A DNA stretch of 64,000 nucleotides, taken from contig CAAEBM010000023.1 of the NCBI GenBank assembly GCA_900754115.1, positions 1 to 64,000 of the forward strand, written 5' to 3'. The stretch is from Bacilli bacterium. GTDB taxonomy: Bacteria > Bacillota_I > Bacilli_A > RFN20 > CAG-631. Below, piece after piece: positions 18,523-30,152 of this stretch. Position 1 is the stretch's first letter, and each line of letters starts with the position of its first letter. The position numbers and the translations under genes were made by a program. Under the pieces are notes generated by a model, which did not search any database, was not told the origin of the DNA, and was given only the letters and a program-made list of their open reading frames with translations.

Positions 18523-19626
18523 ATGTTCACATGTAAAAATTGTAATCATCATCAAAAACGATATATTGGTTATCTGCATGGAAAGCCTTATTGTCGAAAA
18601 TGTATTTTATTAAAAGAAAAAGAGTTGACCCTTAAAAATTATCAAGCAAATGGAAACTATCATGCTAAAATTTCTTATGAATTAACAAAGACACAAAAAA
18701 ATGCTGCAAAAGCAATTTTAAACTTTGTACAACACAATCAATCGGTATTAGTTGATGCTGTTTGTGGAGCAGGAAAAACAGAAATCGTTTATGAAGCAAT
18801 AGAATATTATTTAAACCAAGGCAAAAAAATTGGTTTTACCATTCCAAGAAAAGATGTCGTTATTGAGCTTTATCAGCGATTAAAAAAAGACTACCCTGAT
18901 GTAGAAGTCATTGCCGTTTATGGACAGCACACGCAAATTTTAGAAGGGCAAATCATCATTTTAACAACTTATCAACTTTATCGTTATCATCAACATTTTG
19001 CCTTATTAATTTTAGATGAAGCCGATGCCTTCCCTTTTTATAATTCTTTATTTTTAAAGCGTAGTTGTAAAGGCCCTATTATTTATTTATCAGCTACTTT
19101 TGATCGACATTTTTTAAAAAAAATTCCCCAACAAGTTCACGTTAATCGTCGATTTCACAATTGTGATTTGCCTTTGCCTAAAGTGATTAAAACCTTTTCT
19201 TTTCTTCAATATTTTATTTTAAAAAAAGAATTAAAAAAGATAAAGCAAGAAAAAAAGCAAGTTTTAATATTTGTCCCAACTATTTATGTTGGAACGATAC
19301 TTTCAAAAAAACTATCTATTCCTTTTGTACATGCTTCTTTGCCCTCTAAAAATGTACTTGTAGAACAATTTAAACAAAAAAAATTCTTATTTTTATTAAC
19401 GACATCTATTTTGGAAAGAGGAATTACGATTGATGATGTTCAAGTCATAATTTATCAAACACAACATCCACTTTTTGATTTAAAAACTTTGATTCAAATT
19501 TGTGGTCGAGTGGGAAGAAAAAAAGCTCATCCTGACGGAAAAATCATTTTTATTTGTACTCAAAAAACTTTGGCCATTAAAACATGTTTAAAAACTTTAC
19601 AATCAAAAAACAATACTATTGTTTAG
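18523..19626 (+). CDS. comFA: ComFA-like DEAD-box helicase/translocase
   Basis: This 367-residue ATPase resembles ComFA, which drives single-stranded DNA import during natural transformation. It has an N-terminal four-cysteine zinc finger (CKNC and CRKC, about 4-27), Walker A VCGAGKTE, the DEAD box in LILDEADAFP, motif III LSATF and a C-terminal helicase domain with motif VI QICGRVGRK. It is shorter than the Bacillus protein (about 460) but has all core motifs. AGGAGG precedes the ATG. The comFC gene overlaps its end. No pilus or ComEC gene is in the window, so competence itself cannot be judged. Confidence 0.88.
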   Translation: MFTCKNCNHHQKRYIGYLHGKPYCRKCILLKEKELTLKNYQANGNYHAKISYELTKTQKNAAKAILNFVQHNQSVLVDAVCGAGKTEIVYEAIEYYLNQGKKIGFTIPRKDVVIELYQRLKKDYPDVEVIAVYGQHTQILEGQIIILTTYQLYRYHQHFALLILDEADAFPFYNSLFLKRSCKGPIIYLSATFDRHFLKKIPQQVHVNRRFHNCDLPLPKVIKTFSFLQYFILKKELKKIKQEKKQVLIFVPTIYVGTILSKKLSIPFVHASLPSKNVLVEQFKQKKFLFLLTTSILERGITIDDVQVIIYQTQHPLFDLKTLIQICGRVGRKKAHPDGKIIFICTQKTLAIKTCLKTLQSKNNTIV

Positions 19627-20237
19627 TTTGTTTTAAAAATTTATTGGAAATTTCAACGTTTCAGTCTTTGTCTTTTTTTCATCCAACTCTTTGCGAAACT
19701 TGTTTTAAAAAATTAGAAGTTGCCAATTTTCAAATGGAATTTCATCATTATTCTATTCAAATCTTATTTTATTATAACGATTTTTTAAAGTCTTTAATTT
19801 ATCAATTCAAAGGATGTTATGATATTGCTTTAGCTCCAATTTTTTTAGATTATCATTTAAAACAATTAAAGCAAAAATACAAAGGTTATGTGATTGTTTA
19901 TCCACCATCATATGAAAAAGAAAACCAAAAAAGAGGATTTCAACATGTAAAAGAAATGGTAAAAACATTGAATTTACCTATTTACGATATTTTTTATAAA
20001 AATAAAGATTATAAACAATCAAGCACTCCTTTTTCATTAAGAAAAAATATTCAATCAATTATCGAATTTAAAAATACAAAAGTATTAGAAAATCAAAAAA
20101 TTTTATTAGTTGATGATATTTTCACATCTGGTCATACGATTCAAACTTGCATTTTACTTCTTAAAAAGCATGTTCAAAACATGAAAGATTTAAAAATTCT
20201 ATGCATTTGTAAAACTGAAAAAAAGGTCGAATTTTGA
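19584..20237 (+). CDS. comFC: ComFC-like phosphoribosyltransferase-family protein
   Basis: This 217-residue protein resembles ComFC/GntX, which is needed for late steps of DNA uptake in competent bacteria and has a phosphoribosyltransferase fold. An N-terminal zinc-binding pattern (CLVC and LCETC) precedes the PRPP-loop motif ILLVDDIFTSGHT (about 173-185). The gene overlaps comFA by 43 bp and lacks an obvious ribosome site, so translational coupling is likely. The comFA-comFC pairing is the usual one. Confidence 0.87.
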   Translation: MFKNFTIKKQYYCLVCFKNLLEISTFQSLSFFHPTLCETCFKKLEVANFQMEFHHYSIQILFYYNDFLKSLIYQFKGCYDIALAPIFLDYHLKQLKQKYKGYVIVYPPSYEKENQKRGFQHVKEMVKTLNLPIYDIFYKNKDYKQSSTPFSLRKNIQSIIEFKNTKVLENQKILLVDDIFTSGHTIQTCILLLKKHVQNMKDLKILCICKTEKKVEF

Positions 20238-20314
20238 CGGCTTATTTTTCTTTCATTCTGGCAAATAAGAAGGTAAACTAACATTGTTAGCATTATACAA
20301 GAGAGGTGTAAAAT

Positions 20315-20518
20315 ATGAAGGGAAAAGTAAAATGGTTTAATTCTAACAAAGGTTTTGGTTTTATTAACAGAGGAGAAGGTCCAGATATTTTTGTCCATTA
20401 TTCTCAAATCGTCTATGATGGCTATAAAACACTAGATGAAGGCGAAGATGTCGAGTTTGAATTATGTCAAACTGAAAGAGGTCTTCAAGCTCATAACGTG
20501 ACCAAAATACCAAATTAA
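20315..20518 (+). CDS. Cold-shock-domain RNA chaperone
   Basis: This 67-residue protein is a single cold-shock domain that binds single-stranded RNA and melts secondary structure. RNP1 is seen as KGFGFI (about 13-18) and RNP2 as IFVHY (about 28-32). Length and sequence fit the CspA/CspB family, but the paralogue cannot be named. AGAGGTG precedes the ATG, and a terminator follows within 10 bp. Confidence 0.95.
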   Translation: MKGKVKWFNSNKGFGFINRGEGPDIFVHYSQIVYDGYKTLDEGEDVEFELCQTERGLQAHNVTKIPN

Positions 20519-20522
20519 AAAT

Positions 20523-20561
20523 AAAAAGGAATTAACCTTCTATAGGCAATTCCTTTTTTTC
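20523..20561. terminator. Bidirectional terminator between convergent genes
   Basis: An 11-bp perfect stem (20523-20533 with 20548-20558) is flanked by A and T runs. It serves the cold-shock gene and the convergent membrane-protein gene. Confidence 0.88.
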
Positions 20562-21041
20562 TTTTTTTAAGACTAAAATTAAATCAACGATAATGTAGAT
20601 TAAAAATAAGAAATAAACAGCTAAAACAACATACCATCCCCAAGATTGTGAAATATCAATTTGATAGTTTCGATTGCGCCAATAATTAGCCATCACAGGA
20701 ATAAATAAGATATATAAAAATCCTGCCACTCCACTTAAAAAAGCACTCAATCGCTTTGCAGGAGCGGAACTGATTATGCGATAAAATAAAAAGGATCCAA
20801 TTGGAAATAAGATTGCACAAAAGTTAAAAGAAGAGGTTTTTAATAAAGTTACTGTCTCTAATATTTCTTCATCAATTTCTGAAGGAACCTTTAAATAACT
20901 TCCCACTAAAATTCTATATCCATTAGCATAAAAGGACTGATCTGTCTTTACATAAATAATCGGCATAAACAAAAAAAATAAAATAATAATTAAAGAAAAA
21001 CTCCCATAGATAATTGTATTGTAATCAATTTTCTTTTTCAT
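20532..21041 (-). CDS. Membrane protein of unknown function, four helices
   Basis: I do not recognise this 169-residue protein. It has four predicted membrane helices: about 10-30, 70-88, 96-115 and 128-152. A short extracytoplasmic loop rich in charged residues follows the first helix, and the C-terminus is lysine-rich and cytoplasmic. The ATG at 21041 is chosen because AAAGGATG lies 8 nt before it; the 12 upstream residues have no ribosome site. It is a lone gene on the minus strand. Confidence 0.72.
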   Translation of the reverse strand: MKKKIDYNTIIYGSFSLIIILFFLFMPIIYVKTDQSFYANGYRILVGSYLKVPSEIDEEILETVTLLKTSSFNFCAILFPIGSFLFYRIISSAPAKRLSAFLSGVAGFLYILFIPVMANYWRNRNYQIDISQSWGWYVVLAVYFLFLIYIIVDLILVLKKEKKELPIEG

Positions 21042-21140
21042 ACTTATCATCCTTTTTAATTTATTATAACATAACATATTTTTATTATATAATGATTTCT
21101 TAAATAAATTTTAAAATCATAAAATTAACTATCTTTTTAA

Positions 21141-21170
21141 AAAATAAAAATGTAGATTGCCTACATTTTT
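21141..21170 (-). terminator. Rho-independent terminator of the yigZ gene
   Basis: A 10-bp perfect stem (21146-21155 with 21161-21170) with a 5-nt loop runs into T residues on the minus strand. The stop codon of the yigZ-like gene is part of the stem. Confidence 0.85.
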
Positions 21171-21775
21171 ATCCATTTTTGATAAAGAAATTGCTCTTTT
21201 AAAATCATTGTTCTTTCATTTTTGAGTTTCAATAGTTCATCTTCATTTGCAAAAGCAATCGTATATCGCACTTCTAAATCATATGTCTTAAAAAGTACCT
21301 TTCCATTTAAATGCTGTAACCATTGCAATAGTTTTTTTTCATTTTCATAAGAAACCCATATTTCAAATACTTGACTTTCATACCAAGAAACAAGTGTAGC
21401 CTTTTTTATCGCTTCACTACAAGATTTACCATAAGCACGAGATAGCCCTCCTGCTCCTAATTTAATGCCACCAAAATATCTTACGACCACGCATAACACA
21501 TTTTCTAAATGATTTTTTCTTAACCCATTTAAAATTGGAGCCCCAGCAGTTGAAGAAGGTTCCCCGTCATCACTAGATTTATAATTTAAAACATAATGAT
21601 CATTTAAAATCCAAGCATAACACACATGGGTAGCCGATTGATGTTGTTGACGAAATTCTTCTAACTTATTTTCAATTTCTTGTTTACTAAAAACTGGTAA
21701 AAGATAAGTAATAAATTTTGATTTTTCAATTATAATTGTATTTTCTACCAGTTTTTCTAATGAATAGATTTGCAT
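21161..21775 (-). CDS. YigZ/IMPACT-family protein
   Basis: This 204-residue protein belongs to the YigZ (YvyE in Bacillus) family, related to the eukaryotic IMPACT regulator of translation. The bacterial function is not firmly established. The N-terminal UPF0029 domain carries the signature SDDGEPSSTAGAPIL and the following VVVRYFGGIKLGAGGLSRAYG, and a smaller C-terminal ferredoxin-like domain completes it. Length is typical. It is flanked by terminators on both sides and seems to be monocistronic. Confidence 0.93.
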   Translation of the reverse strand: MQIYSLEKLVENTIIIEKSKFITYLLPVFSKQEIENKLEEFRQQHQSATHVCYAWILNDHYVLNYKSSDDGEPSSTAGAPILNGLRKNHLENVLCVVVRYFGGIKLGAGGLSRAYGKSCSEAIKKATLVSWYESQVFEIWVSYENEKKLLQWLQHLNGKVLFKTYDLEVRYTIAFANEDELLKLKNERTMILKEQFLYQKWIKM

Positions 21776-21786
21776 TTGTATCTAAG

Positions 21787-21813
21787 AAAAAAAGCCATTT
21801 GCATGGCTTTTTT
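21787..21813. terminator. Terminator after the lipoprotein gene
   Basis: A stem of 11 bp (about 21788-21798 with 21803-21813) closes a TTGC loop between A and T runs, so it could work in both directions. The lipoprotein stop codon overlaps it. Confidence 0.88.
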
Positions 21814-23242
21814 ATTTGATTGAAGCAATCATTTCTGCCCAAGCGTCGATTTTTTCTTCAACTGCTCCATCATAATAATCAGCAAGAACAGGTTCTGTTT
21901 CAATTAAAGGATTTTGAGATTCAACAATAAGTTTATAAACTTCGTCTTTGAAAGCTAAAGCTTCAGCATATTTTGCAGCATCGGTTTCGCTACCATTCAA
22001 AACTTCTAAATAATAGTAAGCATATTGTTGTTTTGCTGTAGAAGGTGCATAGAATTTCATTTTAAAATCATCTTTATCAAAGAAACCACGACTTTCATTT
22101 AAAGTAGTTTGTGTCCGGTTATTTTGAGTAAAGATATAAGAGTGGTTAATATCATCTACACTACCTGTGATTTTAAGATCAGAACCACTTAACCATTGCC
22201 AAATATCGTCAGCAACATTATTTGGAATAAATGTATAGAATCCACCTTCAGGAATTACTTTTTCATAAATATATTCACTAGGATAAGCTTCCGTTGCTTC
22301 TGATGCATCAAATGTGATTGTTTGCCAACCTTCATCTTTCCATTTTTGGACTTCTTCTGCATCTTTAACAATTTCTAAACCTGGATTTGTTGTATCATCT
22401 GTGTAATCTGGATGAGAGTACCATTTTGTTGTATGAAGGTGTCCAGAATATTTCCAAGTGTTATCAGGAATACAAGTTGCAAAATAAACTAATTTTCCTT
22501 CTGCATCAAAAATCATTTCTGTTTTCCATTGTGTTCCAGGATATCCTGCACATAAATATTTCGCTGTAGATGCATTAGGATTATTTGGAGCATCAATAGC
22601 AGCAGAACGAGTGTGTGGTGTGGAATAACGAGTTGGATTTAATACCGAACGATTAGGATTATCTTCTGTTGCTGTCCAAACATCAGCATTTGTTCCGGAA
22701 GCTTTATTTAAAGCTAAAGCCGCTTTACTTCCCACAAAAGATCTTAAAATTGGATCGCCGTTAATATCTTCACCTAAAATTGTTTCTTTTCTCAATTTTT
22801 TTCTGCTGACATCAATAACTTCACTTTCGTTGAAATAAGCTGAATTATCTCCGCCTTCAACATAAATGGTGTGAGCAGCGGCAGCATCTGCAGCAGTTTC
22901 ATATACTTCTACTGCAACTGTTTTTCTGTCGGTTCCAACGGCAATAACAACGTTTTTATTTCCTGCTGTTTGATTCCAGTCGGTATTTTCAATGCGATAA
23001 TTACCAGCTGGGACAAAGTAACCTAATGAACTCCATTTTTGAACACTAATGATATCTAATGGTTCATTAAGCAAATAAATGTTTCTACCTAATTCAATTT
23101 TGATGTTTTCATTGTCGATAACACCTTGTTCTGATGAGGTAGAAGTTGTTGCTTTTCCATCATCTTTACATCCATATAAAGGTGCAGCAACCATAGCAAG
23201 GACAAAAAAACTTGCTAGAACTTTTTTTAAATTACCTTTCAT
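21812..23242 (-). CDS. Putative lipoprotein of unknown function
   Basis: I do not recognise this 476-residue protein. It has a lipoprotein signal peptide with lipobox PLYGC (cysteine at about 25) and a Thr/Ser linker, so it should be displayed on the outer membrane face. The N-terminal domain (about 45-130) has an Ala-rich segment (ETAADAAAAHT). The middle is rich in Trp, His and Asp (HLHTTKWYSHPDY). No catalytic motif is evident. A good sigma-A promoter lies upstream and AAAGGAG precedes the ATG. It is monocistronic. Confidence 0.8.
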   Translation of the reverse strand: MKGNLKKVLASFFVLAMVAAPLYGCKDDGKATTSTSSEQGVIDNENIKIELGRNIYLLNEPLDIISVQKWSSLGYFVPAGNYRIENTDWNQTAGNKNVVIAVGTDRKTVAVEVYETAADAAAAHTIYVEGGDNSAYFNESEVIDVSRKKLRKETILGEDINGDPILRSFVGSKAALALNKASGTNADVWTATEDNPNRSVLNPTRYSTPHTRSAAIDAPNNPNASTAKYLCAGYPGTQWKTEMIFDAEGKLVYFATCIPDNTWKYSGHLHTTKWYSHPDYTDDTTNPGLEIVKDAEEVQKWKDEGWQTITFDASEATEAYPSEYIYEKVIPEGGFYTFIPNNVADDIWQWLSGSDLKITGSVDDINHSYIFTQNNRTQTTLNESRGFFDKDDFKMKFYAPSTAKQQYAYYYLEVLNGSETDAAKYAEALAFKDEVYKLIVESQNPLIETEPVLADYYDGAVEEKIDAWAEMIASIK

Positions 23243-23285
23243 TTTTTTTCTCCTTTTAATGTATAAAAATTACTGAACTAGGTTT

Positions 23286-23314
23286 ATTATAACCGATTTA
23301 AATTATCTTATCAA
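23286..23314 (-). promoter_or_regulatory. Sigma-A-type promoter of the lipoprotein gene
   Basis: On the minus strand TTGATA (23314-23309) and TATAAT (23291-23286) are separated by 17 bp, the optimal spacing. Confidence 0.8.
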
Positions 23315-23332
23315 GAATAATTCATTTTTTTA

Positions 23333-23358
23333 TAAAAAAAATGCATTCGAGATGCATT
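23333..23358 (-). terminator. Terminator after the SpoIIQ-like gene
   Basis: A 7-bp stem (23340-23346 with 23352-23358) closes a 5-nt loop and runs into a T run on the minus strand. Confidence 0.82.
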
Positions 23359-23368
23359 CTTTTAAGAT

Positions 23369-24004
23369 TTATAAATCTTCAACTGATTTATCGTATGTTT
23401 TTAATGGATTAATATAATTTCCATCCAATTTCAATGCAAAGTGCAAATGATTGCCTAAGCTAGCATTAATGGTACTTTCTCCGGATTTTCCAATGACATC
23501 GCCTTGTTGAATCACTTCATCTTGATAAACATTTACTTCTGTTAAACCACTATAGTACGCAATTAATCCTGATTCATTTTCAACAGCTATGGTTAAACCA
23601 TAAAGTGGATCATTATTTTTAGCAATAACCGTTCCAGTAAAAGAAGCAGTTACATCAAAAGATTGACCATCATAAGTGTAATCTACACCTAAACTAGGCA
23701 TCACTTTATTATCATAAGAAATAAGTGCTTGACTTTTAATATCGACTGGGTCTTCTGGGTCAAAAAAGTAACGTGCAATGGTTGCATTAACTGTGAAAGG
23801 TTTATCCACTTTTTCAGGTTCGGGATTGACAACAGGTGGTGTGCTAGGCGTCACTGAAGTACTACTAGAGGGAACGCTGGCAACCGGAGTATCATTTTTA
23901 GTTCCTGTAGCGATTAAAGTAATAGACAATATAAATACAAAGGCTACTGCTCCTAAAATTAATCCGAACTTGGCCTCTTTACACCAATTTAAAAATCTTT
24001 TCAT
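23369..24004 (-). CDS. SpoIIQ-like membrane protein with degenerate M23/LytM domain
   Basis: This 211-residue protein has one N-terminal membrane helix (about 13-33), a Pro/Ser/Thr linker, and a C-terminal M23 (LytM) domain. In Bacillus, SpoIIQ in the forespore membrane binds SpoIIIAH and anchors proteins during engulfment. The stretch FDVTASFTGTV, the SGLTEVNVYQDEVIQQGDVIGKSG region and the final NPLKTYDKS closely resemble SpoIIQ. The HxH metal motif is kept (HLHF), but the first metal histidine is replaced by serine (SLGVD), so peptidase activity is unlikely, as for Bacillus SpoIIQ. The gene lies near atpC and a DUF1146 gene, the region where Bacillus carries spoIIQ, but murAA and spoIID are absent here. 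A generic LytM protein remains possible. Confidence 0.72.
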   Translation of the reverse strand: MKRFLNWCKEAKFGLILGAVAFVFILSITLIATGTKNDTPVASVPSSSTSVTPSTPPVVNPEPEKVDKPFTVNATIARYFFDPEDPVDIKSQALISYDNKVMPSLGVDYTYDGQSFDVTASFTGTVIAKNNDPLYGLTIAVENESGLIAYYSGLTEVNVYQDEVIQQGDVIGKSGESTINASLGNHLHFALKLDGNYINPLKTYDKSVEDL

Positions 24005-24066
24005 TTTTTCACCTCATCATCATTTTTCCCTGAAGTGAATAAATCATACTTGATTGGTAATAAATG

Positions 24067-24092
24067 TAAAAAAAAGATTCTTTTAAGAATCT
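24067..24092 (-). terminator. Rho-independent terminator
   Basis: A stem of 7-8 bp (24075-24082 with 24085-24092) is followed by seven T on the minus strand. It separates the SpoIIQ-like gene from the upstream membrane-protein gene and the atp operon. Confidence 0.85.
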
Positions 24093-24655
24093 CCTTTCCC
24101 TCCAAAACTCATGATTAAATCTACTATAAAGTATAAAAAAAAGATAATAAATACAGCTACGATGACTGGAGATGCCGAAGGTTGACCAATTAAAATTGTA
24201 AACAAAATGAAAAGAAAAACAATCATTCCAATAAAAAACTTATATTTTAATCTTTTTTTGGCAATTAATTTCCTTTTTATGAGTTGGTTGTACAATTTTT
24301 GAACGGCTTTTCCATATGCAAAATTCTTTTTCTTTTCGGGGTCTTTTTTTTTCAATAAATAAACGTATTCAAATTCTGGATAGTATTTAAAAATTTGTAC
24401 AAATGACAAATATTCTACCAAACAAAAATAAAGACAAATTGAATATAGAATGGGTAGCATATACCCAACTTCTAAATAGTCATCAAAAGAAACGAGTAAT
24501 AGCAATAAAAACAATATTAATGCTAAAATAAAGGGTAAAAAAACAATTACAAAGTATTTTTCAAAGAAATTTTGTTGTTTGATTTCTTCTTTCTTTTTCG
24601 GATTTTTTAAAAATTGTTGAATGTCGTACTCTACTTGTTTATTATTGGATACCAT
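24083..24655 (-). CDS. Membrane protein of unknown function downstream of the atp operon
   Basis: I do not recognise this 190-residue protein. It has four likely membrane helices: about 33-52, 62-82, 140-158 and 163-183. A long cytoplasmic Lys/Glu-rich N-terminus and a positively charged central loop (KKDPEKKKN and KRKLIAKKRLKYK) flank them. AAGGAG lies 7 nt before the ATG. It begins 9 bp after the DUF1146 gene and probably shares the atp transcript, ending at the terminator inside its own stop region. Confidence 0.75.
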   Translation of the reverse strand: MVSNNKQVEYDIQQFLKNPKKKEEIKQQNFFEKYFVIVFLPFILALILFLLLLLVSFDDYLEVGYMLPILYSICLYFCLVEYLSFVQIFKYYPEFEYVYLLKKKDPEKKKNFAYGKAVQKLYNQLIKRKLIAKKRLKYKFFIGMIVFLFILFTILIGQPSASPVIVAVFIIFFLYFIVDLIMSFGGKGDS

Positions 24656-24664
24656 GTAGACTCC

Positions 24665-24877
24665 TTATAAAAACATTGTAATAAGCCGAAAAAGGAATTG
24701 GCCTAAAATGAAACCAACAAGACAAGTACTGATAAAATAAACAAAATAATACTCGCGATTATTTTTAATTCTTACTATTTTTGTCAAATCAACAATTTTA
24801 AAAAAATAACTTCCCACAATAATTCCTAATAAGTAACAAGATAATTCCAAAACAGCTGTGGTTACTGAAAATATCAT
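24665..24877 (-). CDS. DUF1146-family small membrane protein (YwzB-like)
   Basis: This 70-residue protein has two membrane helices (about 5-25 and 48-68) joined by a basic loop with DLTKIVRIKN, the pattern of the DUF1146 family. Bacillus carries the related ywzB directly after atpC, and this gene sits in the same place, 6 bp after atpC. Its function is unknown; membership of the atp transcript suggests a link to the membrane or the ATP synthase, but that is inference. GGAG precedes the ATG. Confidence 0.78.
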   Translation of the reverse strand: MIFSVTTAVLELSCYLLGIIVGSYFFKIVDLTKIVRIKNNREYYFVYFISTCLVGFILGQFLFRLITMFL

Positions 24878-24883
24878 TTTTCT

Positions 24884-27525
<2,642 letters not shown>

Positions 27526-27546
27526 AATCAACACCTCCTTTTTTTA

Positions 27547-29058
27547 TTACTCATCTATAAATTGGTCTGTAAATTGTTGAATAGCTTGTTTAAAAGATTC
27601 TTCTAATTTTTCATCAAAATAATTTAATTTTTGTAAATCTTTTATTAGATGTGCATATTGTTTATGCATCCAATTTAATAATTCATTTTGATATATTTTA
27701 ATTTGATTCAAGGGAACTTTTTTGATAAATCGATGTTTTGCACTAAATAAAACAATAATTTGATCATAAACATCCATCGGGCTATATTGAGGTTGCTTTA
27801 ATAATTCCATGACTTTTTCCCCATGCTCTAAAATTTCTTTTGTATTGCGGTCTAAATCACTTCCAAATTGAGCAAATGCCTGTAATTCCCGATAATTTGC
27901 AAGTTCAATTTTCAATGTCCCTGAAACTTGTTTAATCGCTTTAATTTGCGCATTTGAACCCACTCTTGAAACAGATAATCCTGTATCAATTGCTGGTCTT
28001 TGCCCTTCATTAAATAATTCAGTTTGTAAAAATATTTGCCCGTCTGTAATCGAAATGACATTTGTTGGAATATAAGCAGAAATATCTCCTGCTAACGTTT
28101 CAATAATCGGTAAAGCGGTTATTGAACCTCCTCCATATTCTTGATTTAAACGAGCCGCTCTTTCAAGAAGTCGAGAATGTAAGTAAAAGACATCTCCTGG
28201 ATAAGCTTCTCTTCCTGGAGGTCTTCTCAATAATAAAGATAGTGTTCGATAAGCAACTGCATGTTTAGATAAATCGTCATAGACGATTAACACATCTTCT
28301 CCTTTTTCCATCCATTCTTCTGCAAGCGTTACACCAGCATAAGGAGCAATATATTGTAAAGAGGCCATTTCACTGGCAGTTGAAGAGACAATAGTCGTAT
28401 AAGATAAAGCATCATGCACTCTTAATTTTTCTACAATTTGAGCGACAGTTGAGGCTTTTTGACCAATTGCAACATAAACACATTTCACATTTTTTCCTTT
28501 TTGGTTAATAATCGTATCAATGGCAATCGCAGTCTTTCCTGTTTGCCTATCTCCAATAATTAATTCTCTTTGGCCACGTCCAATAGGAATCATTGCATCA
28601 ATTGCCATGATTCCTGTTTGTAAAGGAACGGATACGGATTGCCGAGTAATAATACCATGAGCAATTCGTTCAATTGGTCTAGTTTTATTAGATTGAATGG
28701 GTCCCAATCCATCAATCGGTTGTCCTATAGAGTTTACTACTCTTCCTAAAAAAGCATCTCCTACAGGCATTTCAATAATTCTATGGGTTCTTGTAACCAA
28801 ATCATCTTCTTTAATTTGAGAATCATCGCCTAACAAAACAACGCCAACACAGTCTTCTTCTAAATTTAATATCATCCCATATATTTCATTTTTAAATACA
28901 ACTAATTCACTGAGCATCGCATTTTTTAATCCATAAACCATTGCGACCCCATCGCCAATAGAAAGGACTTTTCCTGTATCAAGCAATTCAACTTTATGTT
29001 CATATTGCTTAATTTGCTCTTTAATTAAAGCACTGATTTCATTCATATTTCTTTTCAT
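27547..29058 (-). CDS. atpA: ATP synthase alpha subunit
   Basis: This 503-residue non-catalytic F1 subunit alternates with beta around gamma. The P-loop is GDRQTGKT, and the strand [16 protein letters not shown] and the arginine-finger region [15 protein letters not shown] are present. GGAG lies 7 nt before the ATG, which overlaps the end of atpH by 20 bp. Length is normal. Confidence 0.98.
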   Translation of the reverse strand: MKRNMNEISALIKEQIKQYEHKVELLDTGKVLSIGDGVAMVYGLKNAMLSELVVFKNEIYGMILNLEEDCVGVVLLGDDSQIKEDDLVTRTHRIIEMPVGDAFLGRVVNSIGQPIDGLGPIQSNKTRPIERIAHGIITRQSVSVPLQTGIMAIDAMIPIGRGQRELIIGDRQTGKTAIAIDTIINQKGKNVKCVYVAIGQKASTVAQIVEKLRVHDALSYTTIVSSTASEMASLQYIAPYAGVTLAEEWMEKGEDVLIVYDDLSKHAVAYRTLSLLLRRPPGREAYPGDVFYLHSRLLERAARLNQEYGGGSITALPIIETLAGDISAYIPTNVISITDGQIFLQTELFNEGQRPAIDTGLSVSRVGSNAQIKAIKQVSGTLKIELANYRELQAFAQFGSDLDRNTKEILEHGEKVMELLKQPQYSPMDVYDQIIVLFSAKHRFIKKVPLNQIKIYQNELLNWMHKQYAHLIKDLQKLNYFDEKLEESFKQAIQQFTDQFIDE

Positions 29059-29605
29059 TTTTATTCTCCTTTCTATTCGTCATTAAACTTGATTTCATTT
29101 GTTTCATCTTTTGTTGAATGGAGTAATCTAAAACCCAGCCATCTACTTCAATTTTAAACCCACCAATTAAATCTTTTTGAATTTGATTTTGTAGTTGTAC
29201 TTTTGCTTGCAAAATCAAAGAAGTCTTTTTTTCTAATTGCTTTATTTGTTTTTGAGATAAAGACGTAGTGGAGTAAACCATTCCTTGTTTAATATTGAAA
29301 TGATTGAAGCATAATTGAATAAACTCTTTTAAAATTTCTTTTAAATAAGGTTCTCGATGGTGGTCGATAAGAACATACATAAAATAAAGAAAATTTTTAG
29401 AACAATATTTTTCAAAGACAGAAAAAATGATTTCTTTTTTTTCTTCTGCAGTCAACACTTCATTTTTAATAAGTTCCACAAATGCTTCATTGGTCTCAAA
29501 AATTTCCAATAATTGTTGACTTTCCGCAAAATAATCTTCAAGTCGGTTTTCTTCTAAAGCAAGGCTAAAAAGCGCTATTGCATAGCGTTGAAGAACTTGC
29601 TTCAT
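29039..29605 (-). CDS. atpH: ATP synthase delta subunit
   Basis: This 188-residue subunit joins the b-subunit stator to the top of F1. It has the six-helix N-terminal domain (about 1-105, starting [19 protein letters not shown]), and the C-terminal [22 protein letters not shown] matches the OSCP/delta signature. The start overlaps the end of atpF by 4 bp (ATGA). Confidence 0.95.
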   Translation of the reverse strand: MKQVLQRYAIALFSLALEENRLEDYFAESQQLLEIFETNEAFVELIKNEVLTAEEKKEIIFSVFEKYCSKNFLYFMYVLIDHHREPYLKEILKEFIQLCFNHFNIKQGMVYSTTSLSQKQIKQLEKKTSLILQAKVQLQNQIQKDLIGGFKIEVDGWVLDYSIQQKMKQMKSSLMTNRKENKNEKKYE

Positions 29606-30138
29606 GATTTAAAATCTTCCTTTAAAAATTCTTCAATCATCTTATCATTGTCGCTTTGGTTCAATTCTCGATTCACAATTTTTGAAGCAGCAACCATCGC
29701 AATATCTACGACTTCTTGAGATAAATCTTCTTGCATTTGTTTGCGTTCTAAAGCAATTTCAGCTAATGCTTTTGATTTTTGAGATTGAATTTCTAATTTT
29801 GTTTCTTGCAAAATTTTGCTTTTTTCCTCCAAAGCTTCTTGTTTAGCTTGATTGACGATTTCTTTACCTGTTATTTTTGCATCTTGAATCGATTGTTTGG
29901 CTTCTAAAAATTTTTCATTAGCCATTTTTTGTTTCACTTGTGCATCATTTAATGAAGATTCAATATATTCTTTTCTTTTGGCAATAAAATTTTTAGCAGG
30001 TTTAACTAAAAATTTAGCTAAAATTAGCACTAAAATAAAAGTAGCAACTAATTGAATAATCATTGTCGGTAAGTCAGGAAATAATTTATCACCAATTGTT
30101 TTTAAATCATCTAGGCCTGATAAATAAATACCCTTCAT
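29602..30138 (-). CDS. atpF: ATP synthase b subunit
   Basis: This 178-residue stator subunit has one N-terminal membrane helix (about 24-44, TMIIQLVATFILVLILAKFLV) and a long Lys/Glu/Gln-rich coiled coil (about 50-165) that reaches up the side of F1. Only one b gene is seen, so it is presumably a homodimer. GAAGGTG precedes the ATG by a suitable distance. Confidence 0.95.
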   Translation of the reverse strand: MKGIYLSGLDDLKTIGDKLFPDLPTMIIQLVATFILVLILAKFLVKPAKNFIAKRKEYIESSLNDAQVKQKMANEKFLEAKQSIQDAKITGKEIVNQAKQEALEEKSKILQETKLEIQSQKSKALAEIALERKQMQEDLSQEVVDIAMVAASKIVNRELNQSDNDKMIEEFLKEDFKS

Positions 30139-30152
30139 AAAAATTACACCTT

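Noticed and set aside
18523..20237. Evidence that the organism is naturally competent
   Set aside because: Only comFA and comFC are present here; these genes also occur in bacteria without known competence.
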